Origin: Mactromeris polynyma
Taxonomy: Eukaryota; Mollusca; Bivalvia; Venerida; Mactridae
Length of the DNA stretch: 64,000 bases
Assembly: GCA_032209605.1 (NCBI GenBank)
Contig: JASFXZ010000004.1
Span: forward strand, 35,994,401 to 36,058,400
Direction: 5' to 3'
Part shown: positions 24,301 through 36,300 of the stretch, piece after piece
Layout: the number at the start of each line of letters is the position of its first letter
How positions within the stretch are numbered: position 1 is the stretch's first letter
Made by a program: the position numbers and the translations under genes
The notes under the pieces: generated by a model
Told to the model about the DNA's origin: nothing
Seen by the model: only the letters and a program-made list of their open reading frames with translations
Database searches by the model: none

Positions 24301-27300
24301 ACTAGTCTATGATTTAGGAATAAAATCTGGATGCATTAATTTTCAAATATTACCACAAAGTCATAAATGATAAGTTTTATCATTTTTGCAAATAACATCA
24401 AGCTACGTTGTCTTACTATTGAAGAGAAATTATGCTTACGAAAAGTATTTAATGTATACTATTCATTGAATGATCTCTCTTTTCTCGAAAAATATATAAA
24501 ACTTCTAAAATGAATATCAAACCTAGTGGTATTAAATTCATGTTATATTAGTTATGCAGGCTACTTGTCTAAATAATTGTAACATTTGTATTACAATATT
24601 AATATCATATCTCACTTTTAGATATCAAGTTAATCAAACCAATATATTTATTGTAATCGAGTTTTACTGTTTTAAATTTAAATCTTTACAGATTAAAAAG
24701 TCAATCTATAATTAACCACACCAATATTTTATTTCAAGGCTATTCTATAAAATGTCACATTTCCCGCCAAATGTTTCCCTATGAAGAGCACTAATTGTTA
24801 ATTAACAGCCGTTGTATAATCGCCGCACCCGGCTTGATCACGTCTAAAGAGACCACTTTTTCTACTCACATGTGCGGTCTCTTAAGACAGGTTCGACTGT
24901 AATGATTTTAATACATTTCAAACTTTATAAAACCTGTAAGATTATAACACACGTTTCTGCAGAGAAGTTGCCTCTAAATCCCGATAGGTAATTATAAATC
25001 AACAAAAGCGTAGACAAATACACCTGAACCTGATGATAAGCAACCCTATAAAAACTTTAGAGACAATATTGGTTCAATACTAATGCATTACCCACCTGGC
25101 TGTGGCTTCATTTCACTTTCTTTATCTTGTTTCCCGACTACGACCACTGCAACAATAAGAGCAACAATCGCCAGGAGAAACAGTATCAGGAAGAACAACA
25201 TACATTTCTCTCGATTACGTCGTTTCACATCGAGTTTGGAATCACTGAAACAAGAAGAAAGGAAAAACGGAGAAAATGTGCAGAGGACGGTGTATAATTT
25301 CAGGACCCACTTCATTCTTTTTATTGTCCTCGTTTTCGCTGATAAGATTCGATTTTATATTAAGCAGAATTTGTACCATAATACAATTTGTGTCATTTCT
25401 AACCCACATGTGCTTCAAGTTAGAATATATTTGTACTCATTTTTTCAACAGGAGATTTTCACGAGTTATCCAAATGTACCCAGAGCATGAAATACTACAG
25501 ACAATGTGTGCACCCAAATACTACAGACAATGTGTGCACCCAAATACTACAGACAATGTGTGTGCACCCAAATACTACAGACAATGTGTGTACCCAAATA
25601 CTACAGACAATGTGTGTACCCAAATACTACAGACAATGTGTGCACCCAAATACTACAGACAATGTGTGCACCCAAATACTACAGACAATGTGTGCACCCA
25701 AATACTACAGACAATGTGTGCACCCAAATACTACAGACAATGTGTGCACCCAAATACTACAGACAATGTGTGCACCCAAATACTACAGACAATGTGTGCA
25801 CCCAAATACTACAGACAATGTGTGCACCCAAATACTACAGACAATGTGTGCACCCAAATAAAAAGTAGTTTGATAGCAAGGGAGATTATCAAGATTTGTT
25901 TCCTTTATCCCTTGTAGAATTATCTCCCTTTATCCCATTTATAGTATATGCATATATAGTACCGTAAAATCTCAATAATGCGACCCACCTTGGGACCTTG
26001 AAAGCTGGTCTTGATATTGAGGTGGTCTTAATATTGAGGTTGAGAAAAAGAGAACAACAGTGGAAGTGGACTTTAAAATGTGTTTTTAATTTTGAGGTGG
26101 TCTTATTATTGAGGAGGTCTTTAAGTGAGGATTTACTGTACTATAGAAGGGATAAACAAAAGAACTCGTGACAATCTCATGTGGATAATACATGAAAATA
26201 TATACACGAACAATCAAAATCGCAAATAGGAATGATGTGTGAAGACAGATGGACCGCTTGGGAACGGTCACTGGAAATACACCACTGACGTAAACAATAT
26301 TGAAATAAGAAATATCTTTATAAAAAGATAAACGGCGTAGATCGAATGATGGCTTCCGGTATATTAAATGAAATAATGTTTTTTGCAACAAGTTGAAAAA
26401 TAAATCGTTACAAAACATGAACTCGGATCTATGTATACTATAATCATGGACCTGTCATTTTATATATGCTGTTTTCTTGTAGACTCGTGCCCCAATTGCA
26501 AGTTCATTCAATACAGAGTGTACTTGCATATTTTTCATTTTAAACTAAAATAAACATTATTGTAAACTATTAGAAAGTCTGAAGCAACAATGTTTATGTT
26601 TTTGCAATGAAACATGTGCTTAAAAACAAGAGGTCGGTGATCTGGATTGTCTGGAAGCTTTCTCATTAGATTCGTGGTCCTGGGAAATCTGCCTCGTTCT
26701 GGTTTGTAACAATTTGATGACGTTAAAAGATGATGCAATATCCAACTGATAATGTTTGCACATCTTACAAAAAAACTCCGTTTGTGCCTCTTGGATGAAA
26801 ATATGATTGGTCAGATCCTAAATAGCCCGCTTCGAGGACAACATTTGGGTGGTCAAAAATTTAGGTCAAAATCAATGATAAACAGCTACGAAGTCAAATA
26901 GATTGAATATTTGTAATATGCACATGTACTGTATAAGTGGATAATATTGCGTGTCGAAAGTTCGCGAATTGCCAGAAATTCCGAGTGCGGAAATGTTTAC
27001 GAATCGCACAATTACTTTGATCATAATATCTACACGTCGTAACAATCGATATTATATAATCAATTGTAGGACAATGAGTGCTTTTGATATGACTCCATGG
27101 GCCCGGAACCGGACTCCAAAGTATGGGCGGAATGATGGCCCTACACGGTGCGTAGATAAAAATATACTTCGGTGAATGTGGAAATTTAAAATGTGGAAAA
27201 TGTTTCCGAAATTTGTGCTTTGGCAACATTTGCAATTTTTTCCGCCTCGCAAACTTAACTACTTACAGTATTATTTCAGTTGCTCGCGCTCAATGAATTC

Positions 27301-30300
27301 GAATGAGTACGTCTTATAAACTGTTGCTTATATATAATACCACGAACAGCATATGCAAAAGTGCACTTCTCCCTAGGGGTTAGACTACTGTATTAGTAAG
27401 GATAAAATACCTTCTATCAAATGAATCGCCATTTGCCTGAGTCGTACTTCCGTCAGCTATATATGTCTGCATTTTATTTCTGTGGTGACTATTTCCACAT
27501 TGTATAAGTATTTGAATTAAATCCAACAGAAATGTTTTGCACAATAAATCAGTATATTGCTTCAAGTATTCGAATAAATGACTTATATTTATATTTACGT
27601 CTACGTTCGTTTAAAATAAACAAAATCATTTCATTCACATGCTCTTCAAATGCAATAAAATACCAATATACATGTTTTTACATTTTTTTACAAATATAAT
27701 TACTACATGTATCTACAAATAAATCCCACTGTGCCATATTTTCCGTTTTCTTTCATTCATAATCCAAAATTAATATTTTATTATTTTTACGTTTGTTTAC
27801 TAATTAATTACACACTTGTTGAGTTAAATACTTCAGTATGATGAATAACCTACAACGAATTGTTAATGAAAGAGAAATGGAACTCCGGAAGTGAGGAAAC
27901 CGTTCTATGACCAGGAGACTGCTAAAGCAACATGCTGTGGATGATTTTATTTTGAGTTTTGAGATCACAGACAGGGGATCTGATATCTTCATCGTACCTG
28001 GAGTAAACACGCGAGTGTGCCATTAACCCTACTAGAAAAATAAACGAGTTGGGTGTCAATGAGATACACACGGGTAATCTGTTAGACTGGCGATGTTTGG
28101 CAGCCATAACTGTGGTCAAAATTCGGACAGAACCTGGAAATCTCTCTAGCGACAGCACATTTGTTGGCCTGATTTAGTTCACAATATGAACAATTACAAA
28201 CAATACGCAATTAAGCTAGCATTTAATATTATCTTAGTCATATGATTTCGCGACCATTTATTTTTGTTTCACATAACGTAATATAATATTCTCTTAGAAG
28301 CACGTATTCCACGTTTATGCGAAATGCGGTATGTTTACCAGTTTTTCTATCCTAGTTTCTGATTGATATGTCCATTCACCGACTTTTTAACGTACAAATT
28401 TCATCCGATGTGCGTTCACCGGACATGTTTGCCTACTAGCCCAAGAACATAGAACCTACCGTTTATGCGTAATAAATTATTGACTTGAAATAATGCACAA
28501 ATTCCATTACATTTTAAATCGATGTTCAGTATGGTGTCTATTAAATCTGAAAAAGTAGTTTTATAGCGGTGTTTTGACTGTTCAACTCGATACTAATTTT
28601 GTTTATTCATACGCGCATTCAATTGATGCAGTGAGAGGTCACGATTTGGAATTATAAGAGAGAGAATAAGTTGCTACAGGGAATGCCACATACATAAGAC
28701 AATGCCTCCCTACACAGACCTCCGGGAAAACAACAGTCCATAAAACATCAGGCATTGGAGGAAGTGCAAGGGTAAAATCGCAAGGAAACAGGGGCGCGTG
28801 GAATGGCTTGGCCGAGGATAACTAATGAGAATTTATGTGGACAAACAAGGGGGGGGGGGGGGGTAATGGGTGGAATACATTACATGACAAGTCAATACAG
28901 CTGTAAACAATATGAAGACCGTATTTTCGCGTTCACACATTTGAAAGTCCTGATCAGAAGGGACAAGTTTAACATCATTCAATGCTTGCGTTCAGATTAG
29001 AGTTTATACATGCGTGAACACCAATAATGGTATTTTAATCATATAATGAGTCGTACGTTGATGCCTCCTTTGGATTTGTATGGGGAGACATTGTCTTGTG
29101 TGTGAAGTGTTCCCTATACAACTTAATCTTTCTTTGTTTATTGTTAGTATTTGTCAATTATCTTAGAATATTATACAAGTTGGTCGCCTCAAATTTTGGA
29201 CGCGATCCCACTCCAACAAAAACTAAAACGAAGTAACAACTCGAACAAAAGATAGTTCCCAGATCTACAATATTTACTTCCCTTATTCTTTGCCATCAGA
29301 TATTATGATAGGCAAAACTGATAAGCACTTATAGAAGGATTGCCGAAATATGTGATAATTGAGAAAATACGAAGAGAATTTGCATGTGACAACCATATTT
29401 TCTTCAATTTTCTGAGCCATCTGCCCACACTAGACAAGTTATTTTTATATCTGATTATTTAATCATCGTTTAAATACTATTCCCTTTTATATAAACTATC
29501 TGATGAAATTGTAAATTTAACTATGACCTAATGATTATAAGATAAGATTATACAGACATCACGACCACCAAAATGTTGCAGTGCTCGCTTTGCAATGTTC
29601 CAGCTCAAGTGTTTACATGGGACCAAGTTGGATACAAACATCCGCTAGTCTATCTGCTAAATTAAGGCACAGCTATAAACTTCTGGTAAACGCATTAACG
29701 GTAATTCACTCAGAAACCTTCTTCAGTAGACATGTTAAACACTTTTTGATCACATGTGCCCCTATTATTACTCCGGTGTTACTAACCAATGCTGCTAGTT
29801 CCAATTTATGTTAACACAAATGATGTTTCCACTTTAACACCGTTAGAATGGGAACTAGCGATCTGGAAAAATCCGCGAAAAAAACCCGAAACATTTTGAG
29901 ATTAAGAACTAATTAAATTCCATTTAAGCATATTTTAATTGTTTCAAAAATACGATTGATATGCATATAATGTGCGATGAAAAACGTGTTTATCTACAAA
30001 AGTCCGGTAGTGACATTCAGTCTTTATCATTTCACTCCTAGGAAATCCGGGAGTTTACCGAAATTTTAGATTAGAGTCATGAAGTTAAATCCTGCATTCA
30101 TGAAGTCGATACCGTGAATTAATGAATTCGTTTAGTAGAACTCTTTCCACGAAAGAAATAACTAAGCCTGTAAGTCACCATCTGTCCTTCGTTTTTATTC
30201 AGGTATCAGACTGTATTGAAGAAAAAAACACACAATGGCATTTGTATCAGAAAATGTTTCTTGTCTTGACCAGGATCGTAAATACAGCATTATGGTGTAC

Positions 30301-33300
30301 ACCTGTGGTCTCGGTATCAAATAATTCAAACATAAGGACATTACTCATGGTAAATTGTGTGTCGGTATATAAGCGAAGACGGTAAAATTACTTGCATTTG
30401 AATGTCGCCACATGTAGTAGTATCATAATAAATGTTTTTACCGAAAAAGTTTAGCTCTGACCAGCACAATATCTATGGGATTTACAGCCTCTTCTGTACG
30501 TGACGTTACGCAACATGTAGCCTATGTGATGACACTATTTGCAAGCAGGAAACAATACTTACTCCATATGGTCACTTCGTTTCCATATTGCCATATGGGG
30601 TAAATATTGCTTACTGTCAGTAGCCTGCGTGGTGACGTCACACGTGAAGTTTTCTGGAAATGACGTCACTTACAGAAGAGATTGGAAATCGTACAGCGGC
30701 AACATTTGTACAATACGATAGATCGCATGTGTTCACTGTTATTTGTGCTAGTTTGTTTGATCATCACTGAAATATTTCTGTTCGGAGTATTAAATCGTTT
30801 TTACAATTAACGCAAATTCAAGATGTTCTAAATTAAAAAGGCGACAAATGTATAAGTTTAAAAGTACAATCTGGCGCCATTGTTAATAAAACAATAAAAC
30901 TAATGTAGTCTTGGCCTGTTTAAACAATGGCATGAGCCTGACACATACTTTACCTTGAAGCCTTATAAATGTCATAAACCAAAAACAGCAAGTATCCTCA
31001 GAATACATATGTGTTGATAAACAAACAGTGTGATATATTTATGGTACTCTATTTATGGTAGATTTGGCTCAGAAATAGGCATCGTGTACCGGCACCTATT
31101 TTTGATTTACTGTCGCCGGAATCGGACAATCACAGCGTGTGTTTGTCAGTGTTACTTACGAGCGTCCCGTTTCATAAATCACGTAATATCTAAATATCGA
31201 AACAAACAAAACATATAAATTAATGCCGAAGTGTCATTCACGGGAACTACTCGATGATAAAGTACTACAAGCAAAACAATAAAAAAATGCCAAATAATAT
31301 TGGAAATTGTTGAAAGACATCGAAACATTCCAATGTCCAACAATATCGCTTATCGCATTGGCCAAAAATCGATATTTCCAGTCGTCTAATTTGCATTGAT
31401 TAGATGGAGAACGCTACGTATTTATTATGATTATTTCTTATTTTTTAACATATTCAAAAGTTTCAACCAGATTTGGAAACCTCAATGTATCGTCTTTTTA
31501 ATCGTATAAAATATTGAAATGTTTTAGATGTGTAGGTGGGGGAATTTACAGTTTTCTTGAGCCACCCAGTTTCCTATTGAAATCAGGGTGAACGGTGCGT
31601 TTTTCCTGGACGTCCGACGTGTTTAAATAATTATATTAACTTATCCTTAGATGGGAATTCAAAGTTTCAAGCAGATTATGTTAGGACATTCTATGCTTGT
31701 TCCAACGGTGTCAATTGATGCAATTTATTATGAAAACAAAATGGGGGAATTTAGAGATACATAAAGTACCTGTCAATGTCAAGATTGTTTTCGTGATATC
31801 TCACGAAAATTCGCGAAGATCAGCTAGTGATACCGATTCGTTTAGTCTCTCTTGTGACAAGTTTAATCTCCACATGTGGTCTCTTAAGATATTATCTCAA
31901 TCTAACTGTTCACTGCACCACGGACATATAAACATATGTGACTGGACCATGGTTTATGGTGGTACAGTGTAGACTGCATTTATGCAATTATAGTGTTAAG
32001 CTTCGTGAAATTAATTTCTTCTAGAAGACCATATCGCGACTCATGTGTCGTATTTTCTTTAGCAGCAGCTTAATCTTAATTGTGATAAACATTTTGTTAT
32101 ATTCAGCGCAAAGATATAGGCATTTGGTCACAAAATTGAACATGATTTATTATAGTACAGAAACATCGTTCTATTTATATGGGCCGTTCTCCAGGAAAAC
32201 GGGGCTTAATGACAAAATTTTCGATTTTCAGGTTTTTACAATTTCTGTTGCCCCAGATATTAAGACCCTAAAAAATTAATTGAAAAGCATTAAACTTGAT
32301 ATTCATTTTATAAGTTTTATATTGGGTTTTTTCTGCAAAAGAGAAATCATTCCGTGAATAATGCACACGTAATACTCAAAGTATACAATTCGCTTCAATA
32401 TCGTGTCTTCAACGTAAAAGAGCGAAGCTCAATATTTTTGCAAAACTTATCGTTTATGACTCTTCATAATTATTACTAGTTATTTATTTCATATATATAA
32501 TTGCTTATTATAGAATGTCAGTACCAGCCATTAGTATAGTCAACGACGTAAACGGTAGAAAATTTAAACCATAAAACTAGAATATAAAGTTTTACATGAA
32601 TGATTATTATTATGTTTTTATGGATGCTAGGTGCATATTACAGAACAGAGTAGATCTATGAACTCAACTCAAGTTTATGAACATAGATTAAAGGCGTAAA
32701 TAAAGCATGTCTAAGTGTTGGTATATTATATTATATATTGTACGCATGTATGTATATATTATATACAACTTTTCTTTCTCCGTTTACTGAAGAGTTACTT
32801 ATAAAAAGTACATTATTACTTAACCAGTAATACCAAATGCCTATAAAGACGATAATGTTCATTAATCATTGCTGCAGAACGATGCAGATTTAGACATAAA
32901 TAACGAAATAAGTACCCATAATTGTAATTGGTATGTATCCGGGTTATTAAGCACCTGTTTATTGATCAATAAATTTAAATAATAGTATATATATATTGGT
33001 CCCAGATGAAACACGAGATTATTTTATTATTGAAAATGTGTAAAGCAAATGTTTTCTTATGAAATAAACTAGATTAAAATTGCAATTATAAACTAATTTT
33101 GAGAAATTTAAATACGCAAGATACTGTGGTGCCCGCTAATAGTTATACCGCGTAATATATATGTTCATATATACTTTTCCACATTGCCAACGCATCGCAA
33201 ATTTGTATCATTATTTATATTAGCATTAAACTTTTTGTTTGATTTTCCTCTATGTAATGTATCCGGCATTATTGAAAGTTTAATAACAATAAATATTTAT

Positions 33301-36300
33301 TCTTTGTTTCACGGTTATCTCAGGATTTGTGTAGCAAGACCTCCTTATGTTTTGTTTTAAGGAGGTTTTACGCTATGGATCGGGTCTGTGAGACAAATTT
33401 TAAGAGAACATTTTTACTCGTCATGGTGTCCCCTACTATCCCTTCCCAGGCCCGGATCCACCGGGGGAGGCGAAGGGGGGTCCATGCCCCAAGTCGGCTG
33501 TGAAGTGACCAGATCATGTCTCACAAGTTTGATATTCTTTTAGCACTTTAAGTACAATACATAAATTTATTCTCAATATCCTCTTTACTACCAGTATAGC
33601 GGAAGCAAGTGAAGTACAATTTGGCCCCACTGTTGTGCACATTGGCCTTATGTGACCGTCAAGTAAAATCGAATGCTTTATTATATATATATTTATAATT
33701 ATCTAATTCCCTTTCTTGTGACATTGTATTAACATATATATATATAACAGGAAAATATCAGTACTTCAGGATGTCATCAGACGAACTGTAGGCCTAACCG
33801 TAAAAGAAACTGTAATTCCTGTGAAACAACAATTAACATCCTTCGGTGTCGAGACTACAGCATCACACAAGATGTACTCCCACTAGTTATTCAACCACAT
33901 GGACTAAGCCAGGAACGAAAGGAGTACTTATATAAATTGTAAGACCGTTTGTGCGACCTGCGTATCAGGACATCACTTGTCCAGCTCCAACAATCCAGTG
34001 ATATTATTGACTGTTTGTTTATGATTTTATAATTTTCTAGTAATAGTAGTATAGTAGTGATAAATAAACATGTGCACCTTGTTTGATTTTCTTTCATTTA
34101 TTTCCTTATAGTGGATTAAATACACCTTTAAAATACTCTCAAATACTATCCTTAACAAAATATGTATAAAAACAAAGCTATAAAACAGAGAGAATACGTA
34201 ACCACAGGGAACGCCACATACACAAGACAATACCTCCCCACGCAGACCACGGGAAAAAAACAATCCACAAAACATAAGGCACTTAAGGAGGTCAAACGGT
34301 ACACATATTAAGGAACAGATGCATAAGAAATGGCCCGACAGACCATAAGGAATAACTAGGAGAATCAACGTGGACAGTAAAGGGAGGGGGAGGGGAAATT
34401 AATGGATGGAAAATATCACAGGACAAGTCAAGACAACTGGCCGCAATAGGCCAAAAATGGGCATGAAACACTCTGAACACTGAATAAAGTGACAGAATTA
34501 CACAGGGGAAAGGGAAATATAAAACACATTCATAACACAAACAGAAACAACAATCATATAGCGAATTACAGCCTTGGAACTGTCAGTAAAAAATACTGGG
34601 GGTAAGACTATTCCATTTAAAGGCATATGAAAATGATTTATTAAAACATGGATGAAATGAAATGGCCAAATACACCACTTCCGTCATAGAACATTAAATG
34701 TGAGCATGACACGTGTTGTCTTTAAAACGTTATAAAATGAAAATGAAATAGTATAGAGTCAAACGGTTTTCATTTTAAGGTTATTAATATCTGAGGCAAC
34801 AGAAATTGTGAAAACCTGAAAATCTAAGATTTTGTCATTAAGCCCTGTTTCCTGGAGAACGACCCATATATCGAGGGCTCAATGTAACACTGTCGTTACA
34901 CCTATACAAATACATAGTAGTTACGACAGTGTTGCGATGAGCCCTCGATATATTGGTCCCAGGTTTCATCAACAAAATCGAACATCAATAGTTTTTTTCT
35001 TTATGATCATTAAACGTATTGTTTTAACCGTTTATCGGATACATAGATCTAAGATAGCCCGAGGCTACATGTAAATGTGTTATACCAGTTATCAATCGGT
35101 GATCATCGGAAAATTTACGATCACTTACGGAAACTACCGACAGACAAATTGACTGCTGACCAAAAGCCCTATTGATATCGATCTACATCGACTGGATTTA
35201 TCTGATGAGCGATATTGTTGGGTATTGACGATGTCCAAGACAATGATTAAGTCATCATTTAGCCAGGTATTGAACTTTCTTCTGAATTGTATCGGCCATG
35301 TGATGAATGTTCACACCCTGGTGCTGAACAGCTCAATGACTCGACATCAACTTGTTGGTTCTATAGTATGGGATTGTCTTTTATCAATCAATAGTAAAAG
35401 CTTTGATCGGAAACATGGTCAGGGGTTCCACTAGGTGCTGAATCTCAAGGGTTGCTTTGATCGTTTTTAATGGATTTTACCATTTTATAGCCAAAATAAC
35501 TATAATTTAACTAATTTAAAGAAAAACTGACCCTTCGGCAAGAATCATGAGGGTCAAAATGTGGCTTTTAGGAAATCCCAGGGGTCAAAGGGTCATCTCA
35601 AAGGTCAAATGAAACCCTTTGTTTAAGCAATTATTTTACAGTAGGCACAGACATACTTCGTGACGTCACGCTCTCCATATGCCCGAACTATAGTAGGTGG
35701 TATTTTTAGCGTATGTATAGTCGGTTTACATCACTTTGACTAATCAAAACATAGAGAGTGCTGTCGGTCCCGAACGAGTGGTATACAGTGAGATCGGAAT
35801 GGGCGGCTATTTCTTCAAAATAAAATTCTTGAAGAATTAAAACCCACGATATTTCTAAAATTGTTGTATCTAAAGTTATATTTTTGTAGTATTTTCCTTG
35901 CTTTTCCGTGAATGTTCCAAAAATAGTTATGCAGAAACGCATAACATTAACATTTGTCTTTGAGGAGAGTATAATGAGTAAAACAAATTCATAAAACAAA
36001 TGTTCAGCTCGATCAGGATTCCCTCCACTAAACTAACCACCCCCTACTGTTACACAATAATGCCGAAAACTACATTTCCTTATAGCTAGTATTCTTGCTA
36101 TTCTGCATACATGAGAAAATGGTGCAACCAATCTTTATGTACTTGATTAATTACTTTGAAGATTGTCATTGGCCTTTATACAAAATACTCTTATTGCGTT
36201 GTGTAGACTACTTGAACAATAGTAAAGCACACTGGTTATTAAATATCATTCCTTATGAATGAATAAGTAAGGTCTCACGTAAGAGCCTAAGCGACACACT

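Noticed and set aside
25276..25917. Plus-strand frames up to 213 codons with a Cys-rich tandem peptide ([13 protein letters not shown])
   Set aside because: They follow the 26-bp DNA repeat, exist in all three frames, and have no gene context.
27804..28158. Two overlapping minus frames (78 and 68 codons) with a somewhat gene-like composition
   Set aside because: No domain recognised, no convincing splice borders, and the two frames compete for the same DNA.
33440..33500. CAGGCCCGGATCCACCGGGG as a hAT element
   Set aside because: Only one end is present; no partner TIR found.
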